Positions 16,183 through 25,406 of a stretch of DNA of 36,666 nt are shown here, piece after piece. A program made the translations under genes and the position numbers. Origin of the DNA: a virus. Each line of letters begins with the position of its first letter. The first letter of the stretch is position 1. Under the pieces are notes generated by a model, which saw nothing but the letters and a program-made list of their open reading frames with translations, was not told the DNA's origin and did no database searches. The stretch covers positions 1-36,666 of the IMG/VR virus record IMGVR_UViG_3300037606_000400. One strand, given 5' to 3'.

Positions 16183-18165
16183 ATGGACAATCCAATTTTA
16201 GAACAAACACAAGGTCAAGTTTATGACCCAACAATTAGAGATAGTAAATCTACTAATATTGCTTTGTGGACAAGTGAATCTGTTGTATTAGCAGATAAGG
16301 GAATAAAATCTGGATACCGTTTAAGAGAATCACCATATTATGCAAATTCAAAAGATATAAAATTACGTAAAGGTGGTTTGTCTTTCAATTACTCACCAGA
16401 AGAAATAGAAATATTAAAACTGGTATGGAATGATAAAATACTTTGGGCAAATAATTTTCCATCACTAAAAGATGGTGATAACGGATGGAGGAAAATTACA
16501 TTAAGAGATTATCAAGAAAAATTATTAAAGCGTTATATCGACAACAGATTTAATATTATTATGTTCCCTAGACAATCGGGGAAAACTACAACAACGATTT
16601 TAGAAATTGTACACTTTGCAATGGCAAACACTGATAAGGATATTGTTTGTGTTGCGCAATCTGATACTGCAATTGGTGAAATTTTGATTAAGATAAAAGA
16701 ATGTTTTGGTTCTATGCCGTTTTTTATGCAACCTGGCGTAATATCTTGGACATCAGAAGGTTTCACATTAGATAATGGTGTTAGATTAAAAATTGGTATG
16801 CCGTCAGTATCATTATTGAACGGTATGTCATTAGACTTTTTTTACTTAGATGAATTCGGATATTATAAAGATAAAGTTGCAGAAACCTTTTGGATTAATG
16901 CATATCCTACATTAATAAACAACCCTAAATCAAGATGTATAATTACATCAACACCAAATGGACGTAATTTATTTTGGACTTTATGGTATAAAGCTACACA
17001 AAAACTTAATAAATTTATACATTATAAAATTCACTGGATGGACGTACCTAGAAGCGGATATAAAGACCACGAAGAATTCAAACAAGAAACTATTTCTAAT
17101 ATAGGTGAAATTGGTTGGGAACTTGGATTTGAATGTTCTTTTGATACAAGTTTAAAATCAATATTTTCAACAAGTAAACAAAAACAGTTACGTGAAAAAC
17201 AAGAACTTTTTGAAAATAAAAATACATCAGATGATGCTAAAAATAATTTATGGTCAAAAAACAATAATCCCTATGGTAATATATTTGATTTTGAATTTAT
17301 AAATACAAATGAAACAAAACACATACAAAAAGGTATAGAGGTAATAAATGAAGGTGAAACTGTAGATTTTGAAAATGATTACTTTATTGCTGGAATTGAT
17401 TTGAGTGAAGGATTAAACCAAGATAGTAGTGTAATAAAATTAAGAAAACTTAAATGGTGTACAATAGATAAAAAGATAAAATATGTGCCAGTTGCAATTT
17501 ACTGGAAATCTGATATAAGTGTTGAAGAATTTGCAAAAAATTCTATGGAATTTTTTATGTTATTCAATCCATCAAAATTACGTGTTGTTGTGGAAGTTAA
17601 TACCTATGGTGCTGAATACTTTTTACAAGTAAAACATATAAGAATGACCCAACCAAAATACGGTAAATTTGATAATATCATTTTTGCTAAATTTGAAAAT
17701 TTCGAAGGTAACAACGAAAATTCAATGGATAAAATAAAATTTCATGTTGGTGTAAGATGGGATAGAGGTAATAAACCTATTGCAGTAAGAGGATTATTGG
17801 ATTATGTAAATACAAATGTTTTTGTTGATTCGCATTTTCAAACACTTGAAGAATATCTTTCTTTTGGTAAGAACGATAACGGTACGTACAGTTCACAATA
17901 TGGACATGACGATTTGGTTATGGTAGATGTTAGTATGGCTTACTGGCTTAAAACTAATTCAATATATTGTGTTAGTTATTTGAGTACGGCAGAAGATTAT
18001 TTGCGTGAATTATCAATGGATTTATCACAAGAAAAATTAACCGAACTTTTGAAAATTGTTGATGAAAAAAAAGCAATACATGAACAAGATGGATATACTA
18101 TAACTAACCATGAAAAAAATGTAGAGATTAAAAAAAATAGAAGAGGTGGTGGAATTTACATATAA
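16183..18165 (+). CDS. terL: Terminase large subunit (DNA-packaging ATPase and nuclease)
   Basis: The product has 660 residues, near the size of T4-like TerL proteins. The ATPase domain has Walker A FPRQSGKTTT (residues 128-137, K134) and Walker B FFYLDEFG with D223 and E224, followed by the coupling motif IITSTPNG. The RNase-H-like nuclease domain has D406 (GIDLSEG), E471 (VVVEVNTYG) and D576/D577 (YGHDDLVMVD). This is the motor that pumps DNA into the prohead and cuts the concatemer. It starts in the ATTATG context about 50 bases after a terminator. The usual Bacteroidota promoter is not clear in front of it, which may point to late transcription by another route. No small terminase subunit is recognised nearby. 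Confidence 0.95.
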   Translation: MDNPILEQTQGQVYDPTIRDSKSTNIALWTSESVVLADKGIKSGYRLRESPYYANSKDIKLRKGGLSFNYSPEEIEILKLVWNDKILWANNFPSLKDGDNGWRKITLRDYQEKLLKRYIDNRFNIIMFPRQSGKTTTTILEIVHFAMANTDKDIVCVAQSDTAIGEILIKIKECFGSMPFFMQPGVISWTSEGFTLDNGVRLKIGMPSVSLLNGMSLDFFYLDEFGYYKDKVAETFWINAYPTLINNPKSRCIITSTPNGRNLFWTLWYKATQKLNKFIHYKIHWMDVPRSGYKDHEEFKQETISNIGEIGWELGFECSFDTSLKSIFSTSKQKQLREKQELFENKNTSDDAKNNLWSKNNNPYGNIFDFEFINTNETKHIQKGIEVINEGETVDFENDYFIAGIDLSEGLNQDSSVIKLRKLKWCTIDKKIKYVPVAIYWKSDISVEEFAKNSMEFFMLFNPSKLRVVVEVNTYGAEYFLQVKHIRMTQPKYGKFDNIIFAKFENFEGNNENSMDKIKFHVGVRWDRGNKPIAVRGLLDYVNTNVFVDSHFQTLEEYLSFGKNDNGTYSSQYGHDDLVMVDVSMAYWLKTNSIYCVSYLSTAEDYLRELSMDLSQEKLTELLKIVDEKKAIHEQDGYTITNHEKNVEIKKNRRGGGIYI

Positions 18166-18243
18166 TGTTAATAACTTTTACTAATTTGTTTATGTTTTAA
18201 TGTATAAATTTATTATTTTTACTAGATAAAAATAAAAGATATT

Positions 18244-18639
18244 ATGAAATTCGATGTAAACAAAAAAGAAATCAAGGTATTATTAGATTTATTTGGTGAA
18301 ATAAAGGTTTATGATATTTTTGGTAAAGCAAATGTTAAAATGATTTTAAATCAAAAGACATTTCATGCAGATCAAATGTCTTTTAATCGTGATAAAATAT
18401 ACATAATTAAAAAGTATAACACCTTCTTTAAATTAAGTAAGGTTAATGATTTTTTTCTGAATGAATCAGATAATTCTGATCGTAATTATGCATTTCTGAA
18501 TTTATATAATACATACAATAAGTATTCACCAGAAAACACAGTTGAAAACATTTTCAATCAATTAAAAGATGAAGATGTTGAAATATATGTATTTGATTCA
18601 TTTCATAAATTCACTAAATGGTATGCTCTAAATCGATAA
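18244..18639 (+). CDS. Unknown protein, 131 residues
   Basis: A small soluble protein rich in Lys, Asn, Phe and Tyr, with an alternating strand-helix pattern and no membrane segment. It starts in the ATATTATG context 78 bases after the terminase stop. The leader contains TATAAATT at about 18202, which resembles T4-type late promoter boxes but also fits random AT-rich sequence. No family is recognised. A long inverted repeat follows, about 57 bases after the stop. Confidence 0.65.
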   Translation: MKFDVNKKEIKVLLDLFGEIKVYDIFGKANVKMILNQKTFHADQMSFNRDKIYIIKKYNTFFKLSKVNDFFLNESDNSDRNYAFLNLYNTYNKYSPENTVENIFNQLKDEDVEIYVFDSFHKFTKWYALNR

Positions 18640-18695
18640 TTTAAATAAATAATATAATAAAGCATTCCCATATTCCAATGAAAAAACACCCAAAT

Positions 18696-18760
18696 AACAT
18701 AAATAATATATAGACAATCGAATATTTAAATTCGATTGTCTAATTTATATTATTTATGTT
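18696..18760 (+). promoter_or_regulatory. Long inverted repeat enclosing a start codon
   Basis: Arm 18696-18722 pairs in two exact blocks: 12 bp (18711-18722 with 18731-18742) and 15 bp (18696-18710 with 18746-18760). The only bulge is ATT at 18743-18745, and the loop has eight bases (TATTTAAA). The ATG of the next gene, 18756-18758, lies in the outer part of the right arm. No T tract follows, so a plain terminator is unlikely. The hairpin would hide the start codon on any transcript that enters from upstream, suggesting translational control. Confidence 0.8.
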
Positions 18761-19289
18761 ATCACCAACGGCTAAAAAAACGAAAGAAGAAATAGATAGA
18801 TTTATGACATCAAATGATATTAATTTTGATTCATTTTCTACACCTATGTCATTTAAAAGTAATATACTTATTGCTGGTAAGAATTTCAAATATCTATTTA
18901 CATACTTGAAACAATTGATTTCTTTTGTGAAAAATATTTATTTAATATTAGACCCTAAAATTTTAGCACAAGATGTTTTGGATGCAATTGCAACTACAAA
19001 ACCTAAAATAAATATTTTTGCATCACAAGCTATAGACACAAGTAGAACACAACAATTTGGTTCTATTTCACCAAAAATATACAAAATTTATCGTGTTGAT
19101 GAATATAATGTTACAATTACGCTAGATAATAGTGTTGGTAATGCTTGGGATGTTGAAGGTTTATTTGTGCAAGTTAAATCTGCTGTTGATGGACAAATTG
19201 TTTCACCAACAATTAAGACAATAAACGACAAAATTGAAGTATATTTCCATGATAAGATAAGTAGAAATTACTATCTTCTTTTTATATAA
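18756..19289 (+). CDS. Unknown protein, possibly virion-associated, 177 residues
   Basis: The product has a helical, partly hydrophobic N-terminal half (to about residue 75, with FKYLFTYLKQLISFVKNIYL) and a strand-rich C-terminal half ending ISRNYYLLFI. The fold impression resembles small baseplate or connector proteins, but no family is recognised. The ATG lies inside the 3' arm of a long hairpin, so translation is probably conditional. Another in-frame start further downstream (M30) would give a shorter product. The terminase two genes upstream makes a late role plausible. Confidence 0.65.
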   Translation: MLSPTAKKTKEEIDRFMTSNDINFDSFSTPMSFKSNILIAGKNFKYLFTYLKQLISFVKNIYLILDPKILAQDVLDAIATTKPKINIFASQAIDTSRTQQFGSISPKIYKIYRVDEYNVTITLDNSVGNAWDVEGLFVQVKSAVDGQIVSPTIKTINDKIEVYFHDKISRNYYLLFI

Positions 19290-19601
19290 TATCAACAAAT
19301 TAACACATAGATTAGCAAATATTCAAAATTTTATGATTAAACATACATAAAATCCAATAAATATGTTAAAACCTATTTTATTAGTCTGGTGATTTTATAT
19401 CTATCTTCAATTATTGTCCTTTAGAAAGCATCTATGTGGGTTTATATTATGCTGAATATCAGATAGTTAATATCTAAAATCGAATGTATGTAAACATTCG
19501 TTTAATATTTTTTACAAATATTTTATTTTTTGTGTTGTATAACCAAATGTTTGTTGTAGATTTACACAAAAAAATAAAAACACAAAACAATAAAATTAAT
19601 T
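19290..19601 (+). other. About 310 bases without a clear gene, candidate small RNA
   Basis: Only mini-ORFs of five to ten codons lie on the + strand, apart from the start of an implausible 73-codon frame. The part 19380-19500 is less A-rich than neighbouring gaps. Near its end are three small hairpins in a row: ATATT-ATGCTG-AATAT, AGATA-GTTAA-TATCT and CGAATGT-ATGTAA-ACATTCG, the last followed by a T-rich run. This could be a small RNA ending in a weak terminator or a leader of the 49-residue gene. No promoter match is evident. Confidence 0.4.
19481..19513 (+). terminator. Weak hairpin with T-rich tail
   Basis: CGAATGT (19481-19487) pairs with ACATTCG (19494-19500) around a six-base loop, followed by TTTAATATTTTTT. 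It is GC-poor, so it may be a weak terminator, perhaps for the 177-residue gene or for a small RNA. Confidence 0.5.
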
Positions 19602-19751
19602 ATGAAAAATTTTACGCATTCAATTACACAATACAGAAACGAAATTATTTTCTTTGGATTAATAATTATATTATCAATATTTTTTTGTTCCAAACTTCCA
19701 AGTAAACATGTTCAAGAAAAACAGATGTATAACACTTTTTTCAATTTATAA
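19602..19751 (+). CDS. Small membrane protein, 49 residues
   Basis: The start uses the frequent AATTATG context. A polar N-terminus (MKNFTHSITQYRNE) precedes one hydrophobic segment at about residues 15-30 and a short charged tail. The FFCSK sequence after the segment resembles a lipoprotein cleavage site but does not fit the usual small-residue rule. It overlaps a 73-codon frame (19484-19705); the shorter frame is preferred for its start context and its stop before the terminator. It could be a small lysis or superinfection protein; function is unknown. Confidence 0.5.
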   Translation: MKNFTHSITQYRNEIIFFGLIIILSIFFCSKLPSKHVQEKQMYNTFFNL

Positions 19752-19788
19752 AAACAACTACTACTTACAAACCAAACAACACAAACTT

Positions 19789-19821
19789 TAAACCGTTACA
19801 ATTAAATTGTAACGGTTTTTT
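19789..19821 (+). terminator. Intrinsic terminator
   Basis: The arms AACCGTTACAA (from 19791) and TTGTAACGGTT (to 19817) form a perfect stem with a small AT loop, followed by TTTTT. It isolates the primase-helicase gene from upstream transcription. Confidence 0.92.
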
Positions 19822-19887
19822 CATTCAATGCAACAATGTGTAATTTAATAGATATTATAAACAATAATACAAACATAAAATTCTGAA

Positions 19888-22800
19888 ATGCAACAACGTC
19901 TACTAACTGCAACTGAAATAAATTCTGGCGAAAGAAATAAATTAATTCAAATTGGTGAAAAACTAAAACTTTACAATAAGAAAAAAATTGGTGAGCAAAT
20001 CGATATTTTTGGTGGTGTTGGTAATCTTACTAAGGAACAAAAACAAGACATAATTTCACGTGTTGAAAATTCCGATGAATCAAAAAAACATAAAATAAAA
20101 CTATTAGAAAAACTTGGTAAAGAAACAACAAACCTACAATATTTTCGTAGGAATATTTCTGATTTAAATGATTTAGATACTTTTGCATATTTGGTAGAAG
20201 AATGTAATATTCAAAATGTTGAAGATTTTACATTGATGGAATATAATGACGTTTTAAAGTTATCACAACAAAACACACATTTAGTAGAAAAAATCACTAA
20301 AGAAAAATCAATTCTAATAAATGAACACAAACCTTTATATGAAGAAAATTTAGATATTCTGGAACTTCTGGTTACTATGCGTAAAATGTATAAGATCAAA
20401 AATAGTATTGATGACATGGAACTCTATGGAATGTTTGAAGCGGAAAATAACATAGACTTTGCACATAAAATGTCTGATTTAATCTTGAATAATAAATCAA
20501 AAGAAAATATATTAAATTCCTTATTAGATGGTTCGCAATTAAAAAAATTAGGTATTTCTAGTTTAGTTAAACAAAAAATTATTTCTAATAAATTATTTGG
20601 TGTATTACTTTCACGTAATTATATTACAAATAACCAAGTTACATTACTGGAAAACTCTTTTACAAATAACGATAGTGTTATAAATGTTTTTAAGACTAGA
20701 ACTATTGGTGAAATTTTGTTTGAAATAACAAACGATGAAAATATGTTTTTGGTGAAGGAATTACGTCATCAAATCTATATGACATTTGACGGTTTACGTC
20801 CTAGTGGAAATGATTACCATAAGTGGAATGGTTTACAAGTTCTGGATTTAGATTTAAGTGTTTGGATTTCGCTTGGAAATAGTTTATCAAATCTTAAAAC
20901 TTTAATTCACCGTGAACTTTCAAAGTTTCATTGGTATATGTGGACTTGTCTTTCAACTAGTGGAAATGGTTTGCACATATACACAAAAGTTACACCACCT
21001 CACCATGTATGGTTGGATGTATTCAAAAATGAAAATATGTGCAAGTACTGGTATAAAATAAATTATGTCACCAAATATAATACGGTTAATAGTATCCTAA
21101 AATATTTATCCGATACACACACAAAATACAATATTAAATTTGATTCAGAAGTTTTCGAAAACAAATATCTTGACGTTACTGTTGGACGTATTACATCTGG
21201 TATAAAAATAACTTATGATTCCAATGTATTGATTAACGAAAATTTTGTTGATTTACATGTTGGTTTAGGCTTAACACAAACAATTAATGTTAGTGAATCA
21301 AATCATTATGGTGACAAATATTCCAATGAATTTGAAGTAAAAAATTATTTAATGCGTGAAGATTCAAAGTTGATAAAATTAATCAATAATGAAATGTTAG
21401 TAGATGATCGCATACATATTGAAGAAATTGATTTATCTAAATTTGTTAAATTAAACAGTTCATTTAATGAAGATAAAATAACTGAATTACCAAGAAAATC
21501 TATAAATTACACAATTCGTTGGAATGTCTGCAATACTCTAGCAAGTCTTTATGGTAAAGATGGTTTAGTTTTCGCACATAAGATTCTAAATTCATCAGTA
21601 AGCCAAAACGAAAGTGAAATTAATGCATTTTATCAAACAGCAATTACAAGTGGGAAAAAACCAACTAGGATTGGATTGGAAATTTTAAAGCGTTCTGGAT
21701 TAATAAAATTCATACAAGAAATTGATGCAGAAGGTGTTGAAGTTGAAAATCCATTATTAGTTGAAACAGAAGATATTTACAGAAAAGAATTGCGTGAATC
21801 TATTATGAAATCGATACACAATGCAACTATTGAATGTGATTATGTTTTGGGAGACAACGAATATTTATCAGATATTAAATCACAATTGATTGAAAAAATT
21901 ACTGGTGATAAAATTACTGTAATACTTTCCCCACCAGGAACAGGTAAAACTGAAATGATTAAAACTCTTGCACGTGACGGAAAACGTATTCTACTTGTTT
22001 TACCGTACGTTTCCGTAATAAATAATAAAATTGTTACCGATGAATCAATAACAGAAATGTTTGATAGTTTTTATGGTGACAAAGATTTTAAAACATTAGA
22101 ACACGGTAGGAATGCAGTAACTACATTCGACAAGTTTTCCAAAAGTAATTATGAAAAATTATCATCAATGTTCGATTATATTTTTATTGATGAATCACAT
22201 TTATTATTCGTATCACAATATAGGGTTGAAGCAACAAGTTACGCATTGAAAAAAATTAAAGACTTGTTCTATATTTCAAACAATTCACCAATATCAGCAA
22301 AAATTGTTTTGTTGACTGGAACTGAAACTGGCGAATCATATTTTTTTGGTAAGGTTGCAAATATTATTAGAGTAACAAAAAATCAAATAGAAAAGAATAC
22401 TGAATTTCATATTTGTGGTGATCTTTTAGATGCAACAACACGTCTTGTTTCGGTTGCACGTGACTACTTAGCTAAAGGTTATAAATTACTTATACCAACT
22501 AATGCTGGTGAAATTTATGTGGAACGTATGGTTGGAATGTTAAACTTTTTACGTGGTGATTCCAGTAAAGAAATAAAATACGGATATTATAAATCAGCAA
22601 ACAAAGAACAAGAAATTTGCCAACTTATTGACATAAAAGGAACTATTGGTGATTATGATATTGTTTTCTGTACTAATTATTTAAGTGTTGGTGTTGATAT
22701 TAATGATAAACATTTTAAGTTTGCATCTTTGTTTTTTGGTAACTTTTGTGCATTTGAGATTGAACAATTTAATGCACGTATTAGAAAAACAGCGATTGAA

Positions 22801-24000
22801 TCACATATTTTTGTTGCAACAACTAAGGCTAATGGTGATTTTTTACCACAAATGATGGAAGAACCTAACTTGTTGTTAAGAGTTAATGACGAAGATTTGA
22901 AGAATTTTGGTGATGACAAAATTATTTCTGGTGCAAAACAAGAATTTATTGCTGAATATGACCCAGTTTTGTTTAAAATAAGTACTCCTGGTTTTAATAT
23001 CTTTAATGGTAAGATTCAATTCAATCTTGAAGAATATGAATTAATAAACTTCGAAAATAAGTTACTGGAATGTATGTCACACCCTATTAAAATTTCACGT
23101 GAACTTGCAAAATATGGATGTAACATAAAAGTAAGTACAGAAAATAGAGGTTTAAGTTTATTAGAACAAAAAATATTAAAGAAGATCGGTACACAATCAG
23201 CACTAACAGAAAAATTGAGAAAACATGATTTAATGGTACAAACATACCGAGATTTAATTACGGGAAATCATAACATAAATGAAAACTCGATTGAATTTAA
23301 TAACTCTATTGATTGGATAATGAAAAATCCAAAATTAGTTAAAGAAGATAGATCAGCAGAATTTCATGTTAAAATATTCTATTCTATGTTTGGTCAACCC
23401 GAATATTGTATTGTAAAATCACGAGAATATTTAGATAAGATAATAAAAACTGCAAAGTTCATTAGCGAAAAATATACAAAAATTCGTGCATTAAATTACA
23501 TAAATGATTTTATTTCTAGTGATGGTGTTCTTAACGTATCAGAATTTGAACGCAACATAAAGTTGTTAAAAATAATGGATAAAAGTAATGCGGGTGAACT
23601 ATCAGAACCTATTACTAATTTGATGGATAAAATTTATTCATTCTTAAATCAATTTGATAATAACAAAACATACGGTATTTCACAAGAAACATATCAAGCA
23701 CAAATTGATAACTGGTGTTTTGATTACATGGATTCACTTAATATTAGTGTAGGAACAAAATATGCATTCGACAAATTCAAAGATAGTGTTTTAGATATTC
23801 TACAAACATTATCTTTGAAAAGTAAGACAAAATATGGTATCCGTTTCCGTTATAATACTGTAGCTGAACAAGATGGTTCTAATTCAAGAATAAACATAGA
23901 AAACATTGTTGTTGATATGTTTAAATTAACAAGGGAAATAAGTTCAAATAACAAAACAAAAAAATTTATAGACAAACATATTATTCAACAATACTTCTAA
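19888..24000 (+). CDS. Primase-helicase: AEP-like primase fused to UL9-like SF2 helicase
   Basis: The product has 1370 residues in one frame. After a helical N-terminal region of about 270 residues comes an AEP-type primase pattern: GLQVLDLDL with D320 and D322, STSGNGLHIY with S358 and H363, then FDSEVFENKYLDVTVGRI, which resembles the third acidic motif and its following Arg. From about residue 670 a superfamily 2 helicase follows: SPPGTGKTE (682-689 for PPGTGKTE), IFIDESH (D768-H771), VLLTGTETG, TNYLSVGVDI and QFNARIRK (Q960, R964, R966). The helicase resembles herpesvirus UL9/origin-binding proteins. The last 350 residues are unassigned and helical. It probably primes and unwinds DNA, perhaps at the origin, replacing separate DnaG- and DnaB-type proteins. 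Primase activity is inferred from motifs. Confidence 0.82.
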   Translation: MQQRLLTATEINSGERNKLIQIGEKLKLYNKKKIGEQIDIFGGVGNLTKEQKQDIISRVENSDESKKHKIKLLEKLGKETTNLQYFRRNISDLNDLDTFAYLVEECNIQNVEDFTLMEYNDVLKLSQQNTHLVEKITKEKSILINEHKPLYEENLDILELLVTMRKMYKIKNSIDDMELYGMFEAENNIDFAHKMSDLILNNKSKENILNSLLDGSQLKKLGISSLVKQKIISNKLFGVLLSRNYITNNQVTLLENSFTNNDSVINVFKTRTIGEILFEITNDENMFLVKELRHQIYMTFDGLRPSGNDYHKWNGLQVLDLDLSVWISLGNSLSNLKTLIHRELSKFHWYMWTCLSTSGNGLHIYTKVTPPHHVWLDVFKNENMCKYWYKINYVTKYNTVNSILKYLSDTHTKYNIKFDSEVFENKYLDVTVGRITSGIKITYDSNVLINENFVDLHVGLGLTQTINVSESNHYGDKYSNEFEVKNYLMREDSKLIKLINNEMLVDDRIHIEEIDLSKFVKLNSSFNEDKITELPRKSINYTIRWNVCNTLASLYGKDGLVFAHKILNSSVSQNESEINAFYQTAITSGKKPTRIGLEILKRSGLIKFIQEIDAEGVEVENPLLVETEDIYRKELRESIMKSIHNATIECDYVLGDNEYLSDIKSQLIEKITGDKITVILSPPGTGKTEMIKTLARDGKRILLVLPYVSVINNKIVTDESITEMFDSFYGDKDFKTLEHGRNAVTTFDKFSKSNYEKLSSMFDYIFIDESHLLFVSQYRVEATSYALKKIKDLFYISNNSPISAKIVLLTGTETGESYFFGKVANIIRVTKNQIEKNTEFHICGDLLDATTRLVSVARDYLAKGYKLLIPTNAGEIYVERMVGMLNFLRGDSSKEIKYGYYKSANKEQEICQLIDIKGTIGDYDIVFCTNYLSVGVDINDKHFKFASLFFGNFCAFEIEQFNARIRKTAIESHIFVATTKANGDFLPQMMEEPNLLLRVNDEDLKNFGDDKIISGAKQEFIAEYDPVLFKISTPGFNIFNGKIQFNLEEYELINFENKLLECMSHPIKISRELAKYGCNIKVSTENRGLSLLEQKILKKIGTQSALTEKLRKHDLMVQTYRDLITGNHNINENSIEFNNSIDWIMKNPKLVKEDRSAEFHVKIFYSMFGQPEYCIVKSREYLDKIIKTAKFISEKYTKIRALNYINDFISSDGVLNVSEFERNIKLLKIMDKSNAGELSEPITNLMDKIYSFLNQFDNNKTYGISQETYQAQIDNWCFDYMDSLNISVGTKYAFDKFKDSVLDILQTLSLKSKTKYGIRFRYNTVAEQDGSNSRINIENIVVDMFKLTREISSNNKTKKFIDKHIIQQYF

Positions 24001-24003
24001 ACT

Positions 24004-24471
24004 ATGTCACACTACAACAAAATAAAACCATATTTTTATGCTGGTAATGATTACACAACTGAAATAATTTACCAAATGGTAGATAATAGTTTTCCATTAT
24101 CATCAGAAGGTTTGCAAAAATCCATTGAAGCTATTCCATTGTGTGCTGGAAAAACTGAATTTTTTCAAAAATATAAAACACGGTATATCAAAATAAAAGT
24201 AAGTCAAAATATGACTGCAACAGAAATATTTAATTTTGGTAAAAGAATTTCAATCATAGAACAAAAGTTGATAGATAAATCAAAAGAATTTGTGGATAAA
24301 ACTATTAATTTGAATATTTCAACAACACACATAAATTTCATAAATTCAATGTTATTTTCTTTGGATTCGAAAATTGATGGTAATAAGGAATTAAAGGATA
24401 GAATAAAAAAATACTTAAAAAACACGGTCAAAGTAATAAAATCATGTAAATCAAAAAGTAAAGTAAAATAA
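24004..24471 (+). CDS. Unknown basic protein downstream of the primase-helicase, 155 residues
   Basis: The gene starts three bases after the primase-helicase stop, so the two are almost certainly cotranslated. The product is helical and ends with a very basic tail (VKVIKSCKSKSKVK) that could contact nucleic acid. The segment AIPLCAGKTEFF contains AGKT but lacks a full P-loop. No family is recognised. A replication accessory role is suggested only by the coupling. Confidence 0.65.
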   Translation: MSHYNKIKPYFYAGNDYTTEIIYQMVDNSFPLSSEGLQKSIEAIPLCAGKTEFFQKYKTRYIKIKVSQNMTATEIFNFGKRISIIEQKLIDKSKEFVDKTINLNISTTHINFINSMLFSLDSKIDGNKELKDRIKKYLKNTVKVIKSCKSKSKVK

Positions 24472-24506
24472 TTCAAACTTTTATTTTTATTTCATTAAAA
24501 ATGTCG

Positions 24507-24514
24507 TATTTTTG
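24507..24514 (+). promoter_or_regulatory. Bacteroidota-type promoter (-7 element)
   Basis: TATTTTTG matches TAnnTTTG; the upstream region at -33 is T-rich but lacks an exact TTG. The next gene begins 74 bases downstream after an AT-rich leader. Confidence 0.6.
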
Positions 24515-24588
24515 TGGAAATAAAATAAATTACTAGTTTTAAACCAAAAATAAATTAATACATTAATAATAAAACAATTTTAAATATT

Positions 24589-25401
24589 ATGATTGAAAAT
24601 GAAAATGAAAATGTTTTTGATACTTTGAAAAAAACATTACCAAATAAGTATTTTTTGTTTGAAGGTAAAGAATATTTTTGTGTTGAAACTAAAATGATTC
24701 GAATTATTAATTTGGCAATTTTCACAAAAAATGATAAAACAATAGTTTTGTTTTACAAGCATGAAGCAGAAAAAATAATTTTTGAAACTTCACAAGAAAA
24801 AATAAACCGAAAATTAAAGTCACCAATTAAATATTCTTTTGGTTTGTCAGTTGATTCTACAAATTATGATGATAAAAAAAGATTGAAAAAAATAGTTTCA
24901 TTAGCAAATAATAAGATTCCACTAAGTGATGAAATGCATACTTATTTAATGGAGAAATATAAAGATTTACCAACTAATATAGATGATCGTGAATGGAGTG
25001 AAGAAGAAGATTGTTTACTTTTTCGTGAAAGTTCACGTGTAATGGCAATATTACTTAATAGATCAATACCAACTATTAATAAGATGAAAAAACTTTCACT
25101 AAAGTTACAAAACAATGGTGTTAAAATTAATCAAATCGAAAAACCGTTAAATAAATTACAAATAGATCATTTTACTGATAAGTATAAAAGTTTGTTTAAA
25201 ACAACAAATAATCGTGTTTGGACTAGTGAAGAAATATCACTTATTTTTAGAGGTAAACCAAACATAATTGCAGAAATGTTACAGCGCAATTTACACCATG
25301 TATATAAGAAAAGAAAATCTTTGGTGTGTAAATTAGAAAGGGAATCCATTACACAAAATACAGAACTAAAAAAGCTTAATTCAAATAATAATAAAAAATA
25401 A
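24589..25401 (+). CDS. Protein with two Myb/SANT-like helical repeats, possible DNA-binding
   Basis: The product has 270 residues. Two similar blocks occur 75 residues apart: REWSEEEDCLLFRESSR (W136) and RVWTSEEISLIFRGKPN (W211). In each the W-S/T-x-E-E-x-x-L-x-F-R start is followed by a second and third helix rich in Lys (NKMKKLSLK; YKKRKSLVCK). This is the layout of Myb/SANT or homeodomain-like repeats, where the third helix touches DNA. The first 120 residues form a separate alpha/beta part, and the C-terminus is basic and Asn-rich. It has a promoter upstream and is followed five bases later by the DHFR gene. A transcriptional regulator is a reasonable guess; the fold call is by eye. Confidence 0.6.
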   Translation: MIENENENVFDTLKKTLPNKYFLFEGKEYFCVETKMIRIINLAIFTKNDKTIVLFYKHEAEKIIFETSQEKINRKLKSPIKYSFGLSVDSTNYDDKKRLKKIVSLANNKIPLSDEMHTYLMEKYKDLPTNIDDREWSEEEDCLLFRESSRVMAILLNRSIPTINKMKKLSLKLQNNGVKINQIEKPLNKLQIDHFTDKYKSLFKTTNNRVWTSEEISLIFRGKPNIIAEMLQRNLHHVYKKRKSLVCKLERESITQNTELKKLNSNNNKK

Positions 25402-25406
25402 TACAC

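Noticed and set aside
18202-18209. TATAAATT as a T4-type late promoter before the 131-residue gene
   Set aside because: Similar octamers occur at several places in this AT-rich DNA, also inside genes, so no signal can be claimed.
19484-19705. 73-codon frame in the terminase-primase gap
   Set aside because: It begins within a hairpin, has an ordinary AT-rich composition and overlaps the better-supported 49-residue gene in another frame.
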